Origin: Polyodon spathula
Lineage: Eukaryota > Chordata > Actinopteri > Acipenseriformes > Polyodontidae
Assembly (NCBI RefSeq): GCF_017654505.1
Contig: NC_054537.1
Span: forward strand, 68,776,145-68,840,144
DNA length: 64,000 bases
Direction of reading: 5' to 3'
Each line of letters starts with the position of its first letter. Positions within the stretch are counted from its first letter, which is position 1. Below are positions 1-13,303 of this stretch, one piece after another. The position numbers and the translations under genes were made by a program. The notes under the pieces are model-generated. The model saw only the letters and a program-made list of their open reading frames with translations. It did no database searches and was not told the origin of the DNA.

Positions 1-510
1 TCCAGGAAGAAGCGAGACAATACACAGATGTGGGGTTTTTGGTGAAGCTGAGCGCTTGCTTGCGTTTAGCATTTAATAAGTAAACAAACAGAAAATAAAA
101 AGATTGTAACAAAAAAACACAGGACACGGCAAACTTTACTCCAAAAATAAAGAGACAAACAAAACAAACAGATATTAACAAAACAGGGTGGACGAATGCT
201 ACACAAAACAAGTACGGTGCTGGTGCTTCCAGCTCGTAGGAATTTATCTTGTTCTATTTTACTTTACGTTTCTCTCCTCTCTCTCCAGTTCTCCACTCCC
301 AAACACACAACCCCGAGTGAGTGACTTTTATGCAGCTGTACCGAGACTCGATTGCTAATCAATCATTCAATTGGAGTCTTGGTAGAACAGCACGTGAATT
401 TATTTTGTGCAGTTCCCTGTGCTCACATATTATTACATTTTACCTGCATGTGAAGTGCTGTGCAATCCTCATGCCTAAATACACATATACATTTTAAACA
501 CTTGTGCTCG
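1..510 (-). mobile_element. Truncated LTR, same family as the solo LTR at 58227-58730
   Basis: Read on the minus strand, this stretch matches the LTR at 58227-58730: the AATTATTAAATGCTGA-like segment, the run through 'ACTCGGGGTTGTG', the CAATTGAATGATTGATTAGC-type core and the TAGGCA...CATGTG motif all recur in the same order. The 3' end of the LTR is cut by the window start (about 55 bases missing) and similarity stops near 506-510, before the expected TGTGGC start. It could be a truncated solo LTR or the edge of a longer element lying left of the window. Confidence 0.8.
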
Positions 511-619
511 TAATCTTAACAAAGGAGCAGTTCAACTTCAGCCATGCCCCCTAGGTTAGTGAGTGCAATCATTTTTCCTCCAATCCGCAATTGCCACATC
601 ACTGCCCATCAGGGAAAGG

Positions 620-960
620 AAGCAGAAGGAAAGTAAAAGGTCAGATTTAGAGAGTTGGGTTTCAGGTGGTAAGAATGCATCCAAGTTAAGATAGCCGAAA
701 GGCATTCTGAGATGTGGGAGTCAAATAAGGAAAGGAGAGGAAGATCTGGGCATCATCAGCATAAAGGTGGTAGGAGAAGCCAAAAGAGTAGATGAGAGTA
801 CCTAGCGAGCAGGTATAGAATGAGAAGAGGGGTCCCAGGACAAATCCTGGAGGTACACCTTTAGAGGGTCAAAGACAAGAGAATGGTTAGAGAGATAGGA
901 GGAAAACCAGGCAAGAGCAGTGCCTGAGATCCCTAGTCCTCTTAAAGGAAGCAGTGGTAA
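620..960 (-). pseudogene. L2-type LINE reverse transcriptase fragment
   Basis: The minus strand encodes [19 protein letters not shown] followed after about ten residues by [14 protein letters not shown]. These are RT motif B (VPQGSVLGP in the family) and catalytic motif C (YADD), spaced as in L2/Maui-type fish LINEs. Only about 60-100 residues of the palm remain, with no open frame long enough to be functional. The catalytic Asp-Asp pair is intact, but motif B has lost the usual Gln-Gly-Ser. It is an isolated, 5'-truncated old copy, with no 3' tail recognised next to it. Confidence 0.82.
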
Positions 961-3700
961 AAAATAGTTAATGCAGCCGTGACCTTTAATGCAACAGGCA
1001 ATGCGTTATGTCTAACTGCATATGCCTTAGCTGCAATATACAGTCACTTAGAATTACTGTTCATTCTATTTCGTACTGCACATCACAAACAAAAACATAC
1101 AAAACAATTAAAAACAAAGCATTAATATTGAACTGTTATAATATACACATGTATTGCACAATAACACAAAGCAAATTAAATATCTACTTGCTAAAGCATT
1201 TTTTTTTATATTAGACAACGATGTGTTCACGTGTGGCAGCCGTGCACTAGCAAAAAGTCACAGGCAGTGACTTCAGCTCCCTAGCAGCAAGCCTCCTATG
1301 TTGGGAATGGATTCTTTCAATGCAGTGGGTCTGTGCATTTGAGAAAGGGGAGGAAGACTCATTAAATTAATTGGAGACTGAAGTTGATGAGAAGAAATTA
1401 CCTTCCGCTGTATGGATTAAAACAATGTGCTGCTTTTTATATAAAAAAAAAAATGACAAAAATTGTAGTGGCTTTTTATTGTATTAAATAATGAATTAGC
1501 TGATATTGTCTTTTCTATTTTATTAGTTGGTTTATGTTGTCTTTTTTCTATTGTATTAGTTGGTTTATATTATCTTTTTTCTATTTTATTAGTTAAGTGC
1601 CCTGGACCCCTTCTGGCTCTTTAGTTAAAATTGATTCATGCTGTGTCATTGTTCAGCATTGTGTGTTGAAAAATAAAATCACTGATTCTTACTTGTGGTG
1701 GTCTGGGTAGGTAACTTGAAATCCAAAGAACCTATAAAGGGGGGTGGGGGGTGGGAGAGAAACATTAGTTATATTATTAAATGGTATTTACCATTACCCG
1801 CGTGACATATTGCTCCACTTCTATAATAAAGATTATAAAAAGGATAATTGTAGTATTCCATTTATATTTACTACTGTATATTTAGTAAACAACAATCCCC
1901 ATTTCTGTTTTCTAACTATTCAGCTTTTTAAAATCGCTTTCTACACATGTATTGCATATATTGGGAAAGCTTACGATTAAACAAAAAGTCTGAATGTGAG
2001 TGGACAGCAATGAAAAAAATGTGTTAAACTAAATAGGAAGCTTATCTTTCTTAAGATAACCTCACTAATTCCTAGTTACCTCTATGAAGAGGCTTCCTTT
2101 CAAGATACAAGGCACATTTGTATGACACCCTCTATGACATTGGGTTTGTTCAAACATGTTTCTGATGAAGCTGATATTGGACCTTTCATATCAAATGATA
2201 AGAAGCAATTGACTGTGTTGAGCAACCGACTTGCTGGAAAGATACATCACAATACACAGTAGAAGCTAGCGACTGAGAATTGAACTCAGATTTCCAGATC
2301 CAAAGTTTAACATGCTGTTTACTATGTCAAAAGTGTATGATTCTTTTAGCAGAGAAGAGCGGCACAACTTCATAATACTCAATTAAGTCAACTACCAGCG
2401 AGAGTTCATTATATGCTCATTAACACTAAGGAAGTGTTTTATCTGGTAACATCCAAATGTAAAGCAGTGTACCTCTAGGCTCCATTTAGGGTTGAATGAC
2501 TTCATTCAAATAAGCTGTTTCAGTTTTTGCACGAGTCCACATATAACTGCATCCTTACTCCATTAACATCACAGTTTTGTAATTGAACATCCATTGTCTC
2601 GTGGTTTCTTCTCCTACTAATATATAACATGTGTAGGAATAAGAAAGGAAAACAAATCCATGGAAAAGGGAAAACTTCCTCTGCATAGCATTATTGTTTA
2701 TATTGCAAGAGTTATAAAAGCTATGAGGTGATTGCTGGACACCATTGCAAAATGAGTTTCATTCTGGTACTGTTTACAGCAGATCCTGGGAAAGGATCAC
2801 ATCAACACTGACAGTGGTACCAAAAAACTACACACCCCAACTAGGTTGATTTATTCTTATCAGGATTTTAGATCACCTAATCATACATATTTGTAAATAT
2901 GTACACATCCTACAAATATTGAGTTTGCCTAGTGTCATCATTTGTATTATCAATGTTATCACACGTCATAAAACCTCACTTTAACAAAACATTTACTTAT
3001 CAGCTTTTTTCAGAAATATCTCATAGTCAGCATTTTTTAAATAAAAATGATTATGACTTGTGACAATGGGATATGTGAACATTGTTGGGCATGACATAAG
3101 CAAATTGATTTTCTCTAGATATAATGTCGCATTCTGCCCGAGTACCAATGATTAATGGCATTGGGAGCAGCTGCTGTGTATTATATGCTAGTCTCCCTCT
3201 GCTTTCTTGTTTGCTTTACTGTTTTCCTAGAATCTATGAAAGCCTCATAGAGATCAATTGATGAAGGAACCAATGGTTGTATTGACTTTGTGTCCATACC
3301 ATATCCATAATAACTTTCAAACCAATTGAAAGCTACAGTAGAGGGCTTATTTTCTGTGTATTTCCTGTCTTTAGCAGTGGTGTATCCAGCTTACATGCCT
3401 GGGTGGTGGGATGGGGGGCAAAGACATTTTCTCCCAACTTAATCTCTGATCTCACCCCTAAATCAAACACAATATGGGAGTTGTTGTCAGACCACATCAC
3501 CCATAGAAAACAATTGGGCTTTTAAACATTTGCTTGTGATGGGATAATAGCAAGGCGTATGCAGATAGTATGCCCTTTAAGATGTTTTTGAAGGCAACAA
3601 CAACCCTGTTTACATCATCATGACCTTTATATCTACTGAAAACACATGTACAAATCTATATAGGCTCAGACAAAGATTCATCACAACTGAATAAACCAGT
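961..3700. other. Unassigned AT-rich DNA
   Basis: No coding similarity or element ends are recognised. Short reading frames here start and stop at random and lack motifs. The stretch holds a three-copy minisatellite (1504-1594), a G-rich tract GGGGGGTGGGGGGTGGG near 1740-1756 that could form a quadruplex, and a CAGTGGTGTATCCAGC motif near 3376 resembling a hAT terminal repeat without a visible partner. Confidence 0.5.
1504..1594. repeat. Minisatellite, about 33 bp x 2.8 copies
   Basis: Three successive copies of a unit ending in CTATTTTATTAGTTGGTTTAT, differing by a few T insertions and substitutions. It is short and probably arose by slippage or local duplication. Confidence 0.8.
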
Positions 3701-5376
3701 CAGTCAGGACAATCTTGCTTTAAATAACCACCTTTATTATAATACACAATCTTAGATTTCCAAGAACAATGAATCTAAACAGCGGTTGAAGAAAAATGAG
3801 TAGAATTAAAATAGTTGGAGCACAGCCTCACCTTACGAGCATCCTGCTGCTGCTTGCTAAAAACAAGCAAATCAATAATAAATCTATGCGACGTGTTCAT
3901 CCCTGTGAACAAAAAAGAGTTGTCTAAAATAAAAATAAAATAAAAATTAATATAAATGTAAATGCATATATAACTATGACCACATACACCCCCCCCACCA
4001 CCACCACCACAAAAAATCAGAATTTTTTCTGACCTGGAGGGAAGACGTTCAGCCACCTCCCCTTCAGGCCTAAAAAACCCCAAAAAACCAAAACTCTAAC
4101 ATAGTATAATTATACATATTGATAGGTGGCATCTTTTAGCAAAATGCATTTTTTTTTTCTTTCAGTATAACAAAGGATATGGTAGGGTTGGATCCTGGAA
4201 TAAAGTCCTTCTTTAAGATGCCGGTTCCAGATTTGTTGAGCAACGAGAATGTCTTTAATATTGTTCCTTATGTAACTCTCACAAGCATCTGAAGATCACC
4301 GACCAAGCTGATGACATGATGACATGTGCAGGAATGTTTTGCTGAGCAGCTGTGGTTGCAGCTCCAATCCTGACGGAATTGCACAAATAGTTTGAGGAAG
4401 AAATGTCGCCTTTTTTGAGATCTTGGAGTCTTGCAGAAAATCAGGATCTGGAGACTGAGAGAAGCATCCGGAGCACAGAATGTTGACAGACTCCAGGACT
4501 CCTTTGTGATGGGTGGTTTGGAAGATGAAGGTTGGAGCAGGTCCTGAATGTCCTGCAGCTACATATATATCTGAGGTAATAGTTAAAGGAAACATTAATT
4601 GCGAATAATGAGGCAATATGTCACCTCGATTAGTTACGTACATCATAGGGAGACATGATTGCTTTAATTAACAAAATCCTATGGCAGAACTGAGTAGCCG
4701 ACATTACCAAGCATAATAAAGTGATATTGTAACCTGATCAGTAATAATGTATGAGACACTAATTGCATTGAGTAAAGCTAAAGTAGAATTCTACAATAAG
4801 ATTTTCATTATGCAACCTGACAAAGTATGATTTAGGGAATCCGATAACAATTGCCATTAATTATTGACACAGGAGATGGATCATCCTGGATCCAGCACAA
4901 GCTTCAAAGGAGAAGGAAATTAAAGCTGCTCCTACAGCCGTGTGTAAAGCATACTGCGAATTAGAATAGATTTTCTATTGGATCCGTTGTGATTCATTAG
5001 TATGGAGGATTGATGAGTGATAGAATGTCCACTTTAAATCGGTGTTTAGAAGCAATAATTTAGAGAAAGCAAGCATACTAGATTCTAAGGCGGCAAGCAG
5101 CTTTTGTAAAAACATGTAGAAACGTCTGTAACTGAAACTGATGTACCACAGGATACAAGATCCTGCTCGGAACATTTTGAATCCAGTCTTAATATTTGTT
5201 CGTAACTGCCTTCTGGTAAATTCATACAATCCTGTAGCTTTCCCGGAATCAATAGGAGAAAATGAATCCAAGACGTTATTAATACTGTAGATATGCAAGT
5301 TGCAAGTGACGAATTTGAATGTCTTGGTCCAAAAGTTACTGTTTGAATTGTTCCTGAAGAATTGGCTATGTGACAT
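3701..5376. other. Unassigned DNA with two minus-strand open frames of unknown meaning
   Basis: Minus-strand open frames of 116 codons (4296-4646) and 133 codons (4975-5376) occur here. Neither shows a domain I recognise. The sequence between 4190 and 5370 is less AT-rich and looks as if it was once coding, possibly a decayed transposon, but I cannot name a family. A CCA-rich tract CACCCCCCCCACCACCACCA lies near 3988-4010. Confidence 0.3.
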
Positions 5377-5379
5377 TTA

Positions 5380-5690
5380 GGCTACGTACACACTCAGGCT
5401 AAATGTAGTTGTGAGTTCACCTTATGCTCTTAATACAGTTTGTATACACACACTGTTCAGTTAGAAAGGGCAGCGACAACCGCACTAGTTAATCCTTTTC
5501 AGAAGTATCGAGTGCGATTATTAATTCAGTTTGGTTAGTTAATGTTAACTGTGTGTGTGTATTACAACCGCACTAACATAACCACAGTTGGTGCTCCGTG
5601 GATTTCTGTGCAACTAATGATGTCATTGTTTAGCGAGTGCCATTTGTAAACGGTTGTCGAGCCAAATGTAGTGTGTGTGTGTATGTAGCC
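5380..5690. mobile_element. PIF/Harbinger-type MITE with TTA target duplication
   Basis: The 311-bp unit starts GGCTACGTACACACTC and ends with the complement of GGCTACATACACACAC (14 of 16 positions match), and it is flanked on both sides by TTA (5377-5379 and 5691-5693). Three-base TWA duplications with GG-starting inverted ends are typical of PIF/Harbinger elements. There is no coding capacity; the interior is rich in GTGTGT and contains GTTAACTGTGTG and CGCACTA motifs repeated in both orientations. It would have been moved by a Harbinger transposase in trans. Degenerate Harbinger transposases occur at 21.0 and 50.5-51.2 kb, but I see no proof that they are its partners. Confidence 0.72.
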
Positions 5691-5693
5691 TTA

Positions 5694-8177
5694 GAGCAAG
5701 CAAGCATATGGTGTCACTGTATGAAGAAACTGCCCCCCTCCGTCCCCCCAGCAGCATAAGTGTCTCTCCCTACATAGCAGAGCGCAGCTTCCTTTTTGTA
5801 TTTTATGTAACTGCACATTATATTTTAAACTAAATACTGGGAAAACCTAAATTATATAAATGAATCACTGTCGAAAAATTCAGATACACTATAAATCAAT
5901 CAGTTATAAAAAAAAAAATCATCTTGCCATTTAGAATTAATTTCTAGAGTGGAAATGTTTATATTGTTGTGTTTATCTAGGCTAACATTCATTACTCTCA
6001 AGTTAGTTATAATTAGGCTTGCCACTATTTTTTGCCAAATTGACAATTAATATCAATGTTTATTATAAAAATAATTTCCTGGGGGGGCGGGGGTAGGGTG
6101 ATCCAAGCAGAGAATGGGTGAAATCGACCTTTATGCTTTAAAAAAGAAAAACAACTTTTTATACCATTGAGAAGCATCTCATTTAGTGAAACGATAACAA
6201 TGATGAAACAATTTGTTTTCTTTTTCCTGTGATCCTGTTGTGCATGATTGCTCTCGCATTCGGTTACGCACATGGCATTTGATGCGTACCTGACAGCTTG
6301 TTGGAAATGTGTCACAGGCTGTGTCTAGAGCTATGCTGAAACCAATCTGGAAAGTTACTTTTTTGCATAAGTGAAGTGTTGCAGTCCTGAACTTGATGTC
6401 CTGCATTTCAAGGATAAGTAAAACTATGACTAAATTTATGTTCCAATCTTTGTGAATTTTGGGCATGAATTTCATGAAAAGAGGAACATTCAGTAATGAC
6501 TGATACGGTTTTGGACAATTCCTGTCACTATCTTTTCCTGCCGAATCCTGGAACTGGGTCTATGATTGGAAAAGTCAAATCCAGAAACTGACAACTGACC
6601 CTGGTGATGGGGTCAATTGTAACATCGGAGACCTGATGTTCCTTCTGTTTCAAAAATTACCTCCAGAAAGAACCATCAGCCTCCAGGCTTGTTGAAGTTG
6701 CTCCCTGCTTGTTACACCCAGTCTAGTCTTTCATCTGCATCTCTCCATGGGACTGACAACAATACATTTCAAGAGTGCTTGCTATATGTACATCAACTCT
6801 TAAAACAGGATAACTATGGAGATTGGTAGCTGACAGATGTAAGCTGTTTGCATCAAAGTCTGGTCAAACAAGCTCAAATCATCTGTGCGAAATGGACAGA
6901 AAGGTAAATCATTTTACATCTGTCCCCTGTCTCCCCTATATATATATTAAAAGTACATACAAAAAACACATGCAAGCTCGTATAAAGATCTGTACATGCG
7001 ATGGCTTTATTGCTTTATTGAGCTATTCATCACATATAAAACAAAAAGTCACCATGGCTAGATACAAAATAATAATAACAAAAACACCTAGCTTAACATA
7101 AAACTTGAAAAAAGGACCTGAACACTTAAAAGAAATAAAAACAGTGAAACAAAATGAATTCTTAATATTTAAAATGTTATGGTGATCATCAGCAACAAAC
7201 TTTACCTGTCTTGATATTTGTTGCACTTGATTCATTGCTTGTTTTTTCCTGTATCATCGAAAATAAGTGATCAACTTGCCTCCCTTTTTATTTAGATTAG
7301 GCTGTCCTGTAGGCAGTCCACAGAAAACTTTCCTTTCATTTATTCATGAAAAAGGTGGAAAGAGTGACAGAAAAGGCTTTCTGAATTTCAGGTTGTTGAA
7401 ATAAAATGTTGAGAAATCACTCGCCATTTAATAAAAAATATAAACACGAAATGTTCCAAAAACATTCTGAACACCGACACTTTGATGAAAAGGGGCCAAT
7501 GTCACAACAAGAAAAGTTATCTTTTGGTAGTGGCTTTCCCTTTGACCCAAGGTGCTGATATTTTTACTGCTCTACCGGGGTCATAAATCATGTACCTTTC
7601 CTTAGACTTACCTTAAGAGCTAACTCTACATATTTGATATGTATTTTTGGTTTGTTAAGTTTAAATCACAGGTTAAATGTTGACTAGGACTTCAATCCCA
7701 CAATTCACTGCTGAAATTATGCATTTCTAAGGAAACAAGCAAAAAAATAAATAAATACATTTTAAATCAAAAGAATAGTAAGACAAATGATCAAATAAAT
7801 GTAAGTGTTTTTTGATCACAATAGGTTCTATATTAACACACTGTCAGATTGTTATTTTTTGGTACTCTGTAATTGTGTAAACAAGGGTAGCTGAGGGAGC
7901 AGTTTATTTCGTGCTGTGTAATTACCACATTGTATTCAATTTAATTAATAACTTAAAACAGCTTGCCATGTCATGGTTTTAAATAAAACATCTTGTGTTT
8001 GCCACAGCTGTAAGTATAAACCCAGAATAGCACCCATTGGCATTGTAATATTTCAAGGTACTGAAGGAGGCATGAAGAACAGTTATTTTAAGTTAATTAA
8101 AATATGACACAAATTTGAAGCAATATCAGGAACATTTCAAGCAGGGCCAAAAAATTAATTGACTCCTGTTCTAGCCA
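5694..8177. other. Unassigned DNA
   Basis: No coding region or element end could be supported. Two overlapping minus-strand open frames of 96-98 codons (6025-6475) have no recognisable motif. A G tract occurs near 6081-6097. Confidence 0.5.
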
Positions 8178-8183
8178 TATATA

Positions 8184-8247
<64 letters not shown>
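8178..8247. repeat. (AT)n microsatellite
   Basis: A near-pure alternating TA tract with one G interruption. Open frames spanning it on both strands are poly-Ile/Tyr artefacts. Confidence 0.97.
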
Positions 8248-8249
<2 letters not shown>

Positions 8250-11050
8250 TGAGAGTGAGAGTTAAACTTCCCCACCTGACTCTCGTAATAGTTTTTACAA
8301 ATAAGGTTATTAGGGCTCCTGATTTTCCATTCTTGGGATATGTAAATTCCCTTTTGCAAAATGACCAATTCTGTTTTAACATTTTTACTAAAGTAATTTG
8401 AACATTTTGAACAACGTTGATTTCAGTAAAAATATTTCTTAAAGCAGTCCACTAGTAACAATGTACAGTAGGTCAGTCAACAAATTAAGAGTTTTGTAAA
8501 AACAGCAATTACAATATAAAAACTAGTCAAAAAATGAGGGGCATTATTATAAAAATATACAATTTTCATAAAATGACAGATTAAATACAATGTTCAGGAC
8601 ACTTTTATCTCTCCCATTTGTAGTTTCAACTGTAGTTGCAACACCACAGACTGGTTTATGCTGTACTTGCTGTAAAACTGCTTGCATGTGTTTTTCATAT
8701 ACCCTGGACAGATAGAATTGCCTTAAGGGCTCTTCAATTAGTTTTTTTAATTTATGGGGGCCAGATTGGGCCTTTTTTCTTAGTATAGTAACTAGAGTAG
8801 AGAGAGCAATGTAATAGCAACATGATTAAAAAAAAAAAAAATAATCACTCTGAGTACGTAGTATTATTAAGGATTTAATGATACATTATAAATAATAAGT
8901 TATAAAACTAAAGGTTTCACCTCAACCACCGTGCCGTTTCCTTGTTTAGCAGGTGACGGAGTAACAGATTTGCGATATCGGAGGAGGGGTGGGGGGTTGA
9001 CGAGCGTTTTTTTTTTCAGGTACTTTTCACTTTTCTGTATATACAAGTCCAACATTATTCCACAGAATAGAACTCTCACAAAACAGCTAGTTGCTTTTTT
9101 AAACAACTCGACTCACTGTCACGTCTACTGCGTTTCGCAGATTTTCACGTACTCTTTTTATTCGGTCTTATTTATTTTCTGTTTACTCTGCACACTCTTA
9201 ACACAGGGGAGACGTTAGGAGGACAGAGATGTTATAAACTCCTAGTGGTTTATGTTCGAGCACTGGACGAGCTGTAAGTATGTATAACCTTTATTTAATC
9301 GAAAAGAAAGACACTAGACTCATTTATTTAATCGGTTTATTAAAATGGAAAGAAAGACACACGGTCTCAAGAGCTGTCATGTCCGTATAACCTTTATTTA
9401 ATCGGAAAGAAAGACACTCAAGACTCATTCATTTTAAGTTTTACGAATCAGAGCAATGCTCTTTCGGTTTATTAAAATGCTTTTAATATTGGAAAGGTAG
9501 GTTGATCAGACCACCAAATTCCAATACACACGGTCTACAAGCACCCACTTCTACATTTCAGTTTCATTCAATATAACACTCTCTTAAAACCAAAACATAG
9601 TTTCAAAACCTTATAGCTATACAACCAATATATGTGAGATATAACAATGTTAGTAATATGCTTACCTCCTATTATAAGGAAAAGTAGGGTGAACAAAGGA
9701 ATCAGTCTGGTGGAGATCTGCAAGTGATGGACCACTTCACCCTGTCAAGCAAAGGTCTGGATTGTGCAAAGGTCTGGATTGTGGTACCCTTTTTAAGAGT
9801 TTTTATAGGATTTGTCTCCATAGGAATACATGGAGAATCTTTATCAAGTCCAGCCTTATCTTTTTGGCACACAACAGCCTAAAAATTTAGAGCCTTGTGT
9901 CAGCAATTTTTCAAGATATGACACCTGGTCCACACATCCGATCATGATCTCACCCGCTCATTTCTCGACCCCTCCTTTATCTAAAAAGTTAGGTGAAACA
10001 AAGAAAATAATATTATTTTGAATATATGAGTGTTGTTTGAAATATATACAACACTATTAGTTATGATTATATTGATTATATGTATTAATTTTTAATAATA
10101 TATTCCCTCATGCCATTCTATTCTTCAAATTAGTTTTCCTTCTCTCTTTACAGGCGTGTGCTTAACAGATATTATAGGGAACTTCCATCTTATGTTTTTC
10201 TAATATAGCGTTTCTTCTTCATGGATAATCTATTTGTTTTTTATTTAAGTGTAAGATTGTAATGTCTCTGTCCTATGAGTTTCCTAACAGCACAAATTCA
10301 GCTGAACTGCGGATGACCTCCTATTTTTTACAGCGGCACACAAACCAGCTAAAACCTGTTCGCTAGCTGTGCACTTAGCTTTCCAATTTCCAGCGATAAT
10401 CAAGGTTTTTTCCAAATTTATGGTGAGAAGACACTCTAACCTTGACGCTGTTTGATAAAAGAACTCCGCTCTTCATGCCAACTATCCCTTCACTTTCTGG
10501 CACGACTTTAAGACAGGCTCACCGCAAGTTATAAAGTTTTTACTTTCTTAAAACCCATCTTCTATTCTTTTTCTTAAAATTACTTTTTTATATTTCAATA
10601 TCATAGTAAGCACATCGGGTATTTCATTCCATTCATCTTCCCCATTCCCCAACTTCTCAATTTAGGAATAGATGAGATGAACTAAGAGAAACCCCATAGT
10701 TGTTTAAATGTGAACTTTTCCTGATGTGAAACAGTTTTATGTATATTATTATAACAGGCAGTGTTAAGCATATGGTCTTACACGCAAAAATAGTTTATAG
10801 TAAAAAGCAAGCATATTAAACCTTATTTCAACATTTAACAACATTTTCTTAGGCTAAAAAGGGTGCTGCAGAAACTTAGTATTCAATTCTGGGAATCAAG
10901 CCCATCTTGATAAGAAACCGCCTAAAAACTGGCCACTGCCCAAAAGCTGGCTATGTATCAAATGATACCAGTTTCTTACTGCATCATTTTATACCTAAAG
11001 AACACATGATTTTCATAATTATTGATTAGAGTAGCATTAAACATTACATT
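8248..11050. other. Unassigned DNA with small local duplications
   Basis: Two copies of a segment beginning TATAACCTTTATTTAATCG and running into AAAGAAAGACACT lie near 9281-9322 and 9390-9431. An 18-bp unit with core CAAAGGTCTGGATTGTG is duplicated in tandem near 9747-9782. No coding motif is seen. Confidence 0.5.
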
Positions 11051-11141
11051 TGATTACACATTTACATAATTTTCCAAACTAAAGATTATACAAACACTAC
11101 AAAAGATTATAACACAAATTATTGCAATAATACATTTCATT

Positions 11142-11640
11142 TTAAATTCTCCAATCCATGTCCGGGGTTTCAGCTCGCTCCCAGCAAGACTCCACTTCGG
11201 TCTCAGGTTCAACTCGGGCAGGCTCAGCGAACACGACAATAGGCTCTCGAATCCATCGTCTCGCATCACAGGTGTGAGTCGCCATGGCCTTGACTTCGTA
11301 CCTACAAGACACTTGTACACACTTAGTAGGGACACCTTCCTCACATTCTAATTTTCTCAGATGTGCCCATTTCACTAAGTGACCCTTTCACAACTCATGC
11401 ATTCAATCCTCTTAATATCTTTTTGGGTTTACATTTAAATGAGAGAAAGAAACACCTAGAGAATCATTGCATTCAAACAAGATTCTACAGTGTTTAGCCA
11501 AATGACTGCATGCCGGACAAAGTCTGAGCCCAGTCACTGATGACTTGCTTTGGCACATATTACATACAGAATTAACAAGAGGATTATGTTTTAATTTATG
11601 TGTCAGGGTTACTTCTGCACCATGTACAATAGTTCTGGGT
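11142..11640 (-). pseudogene. Cys/His-rich coding remnant of unknown family, copy 1
   Basis: Reading on the minus strand from about 11640, one frame gives VCNMCQSKSS, LCPACSHLAKHC and SHLNVNP, a Cys/His-rich region suggesting zinc binding. After small frameshifts near 11425 and 11385 the next frame gives IECMSC, KWAHLRKLECEEGVP, VQVSCRY, HTC and ESCWERA, ending at 11142. The last 75 residues match copy 2 at 60.1-60.5 kb at about 45 of 75 positions by eye, and the upstream CSHLxxHC...SHLNVxP block is shared too. Protein-level conservation between diverged copies implies both descend from a once-functional gene, probably carried by a mobile element, but I do not recognise the family. The frameshifts make this copy broken. 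Confidence 0.6.
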
Positions 11641-13300
11641 GTCTATAGCTACTGAGAGTCTCCATACAAAAGGATTCAATGTTTTACTGACCAGCCTAGC
11701 TGATTCAGCGTTATTTGCGACATCACACAGCACACAGGCACCGTCGCAACGGAGACAGACAGTCCATCAGCGTAACGCCCACAAAACCACCTGTTTTCTC
11801 GTTATCCAGTGATCCAAATAAACATACACAAACATTTTATATTAGCGTCATCGCTGGACTTCTGGTTAGTGTAGTTTTCAAAGCAATCTATTACTTTTAT
11901 AGGAGTAAAGGTGCAGTTGCAAAGAAAAATTCCAATTCTGTTCCCAATGCCTAATTCCACGATTACGTCCGTGATTCCGCGACTGTGGAAAATCAGTAGC
12001 CCTAGGTTATGTTCAGTTTATACTGAATTAAAATATCCTCTATTTGACACGCCTAAATAAATTAAATGTGTAGTTATTAATGTTATAAAAAAAAAAAAAA
12101 AAAGATCCTTTCCTTAATAGCCTGTAGTATCCATTTAAATACCTTTCACCATGTGTTGTTTGTAATATTTAATTTCTAATAGTTTTGTTATATCTGTTTG
12201 CGCTTCTGGAGTAGTGCAGTTTAATGCAGTTTTCTAGTCCAACACATTTTGTACTTGGGAAGGTGTAATGCAAAAGTCATCAGTCATAAGCACATAATCT
12301 ACAAATGTGTGGCAGAGAAAATAAACTCTGCCATGATAATGTCAAGCCTTCTGACACAGGAGACTCTAGACTTAATTACTCTTTCCTAGCATTTGGTAGA
12401 GATCTTGGTATTTTCACTCTTGGCTCATTTCTGTGAGCCATCTCCTTAGATCTGTCATGTTGGTAGGTTCCAATGGTGGAGCATGACAGTCCAACCTTAT
12501 GGTCATGATCCATTGGCAGATACTGCATGGGGAAATTCATTGTTTATGTTCTTTTTGTTTTCACTGTATATATTTGACACTGTTATTACTAAAAGATCCC
12601 TGTTTCAGGCTGATGCCTTTCCTTTGGGGGGGGGGGGGGGGGGGGGGGGGGTACTGAACTTGTTTTTCAGCAGTCGCATTACTGCACTCTGAAGAGCATA
12701 TAAACACAGCAAACCAATGTGAAGAAGGCAGCTGTTTTGTAGTTATACCTTCAGTAAACTTTCATAGTAAAAGTATATTTAAAATTAAAGCAAGTCATGA
12801 AAAGGGTACTAAAGGAAGAAAGGAGAAGAAAGAGTTTGTAAAATCTTAGGGCCTGTACTTGTTTACTCACTTGGTAAATGCGTATTTGATTTTATCTAAA
12901 AGAGAACCAGTCTTTTTCAACAATCATTTTGATGTATTTATTACACAGCTTTGTAAAATGAAAGACCAGAAGTCATTACACACAGATAATTAAAAGCTGT
13001 CCTTAAGATGCAGCTTTTTTTATGCCAGACACAGTGATGTTTTATAGAAACACCTCATTAATAACGTCTGTGGAGAGCTGTATAGGCACAGTTTGCACTC
13101 AATTGCTTCTCAGGAATGATATATGAGACAATTTTTAGTCAGATGGAGATGGAGATAATGCATGTGAAGCTTCACCTTTTTTCAAAATACAAGTTACCTT
13201 GCAGGTTGGGTACTTTCATACTGCTGAAAACACAACTCTTGATTTCTTTTTTAATCTATTAGAAACAAAAACAGTAAACTAGTACTGTTTGCAAACAATA
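11641..13300. other. Unassigned DNA
   Basis: No element or gene is recognised. A plus-strand 79-codon frame at 11715-11954 includes a hydrophobic stretch (YISVIAGLLVSVVFKAIYYF) that looks like a membrane segment. It has no start context or homologue I know, so I do not call it a gene. A poly-A tract lies at about 12087-12102. Confidence 0.45.
12626..12651. repeat. 26-base poly-G tract
   Basis: An uninterrupted run of 26 G on the plus strand. It can form quadruplex DNA and is also a typical length-uncertain spot in assemblies. Confidence 0.97.
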
Positions 13301-13303
13301 AAA

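Noticed and set aside
4296..5376. Minus-strand frames suspected to be a decayed viral or transposon gene
   Set aside because: No motif could be recognised in any frame, so no identity is claimed.
8155..8401. Open frames of 65-80 codons on both strands across an AT tract
   Set aside because: The peptides are mostly alternating Ile and Tyr from the (AT)n microsatellite; no motif lies outside it.
11715..11954. A 79-codon plus-strand frame with a membrane-like segment
   Set aside because: A single hydrophobic run without homology, conserved copy or start context is not enough.
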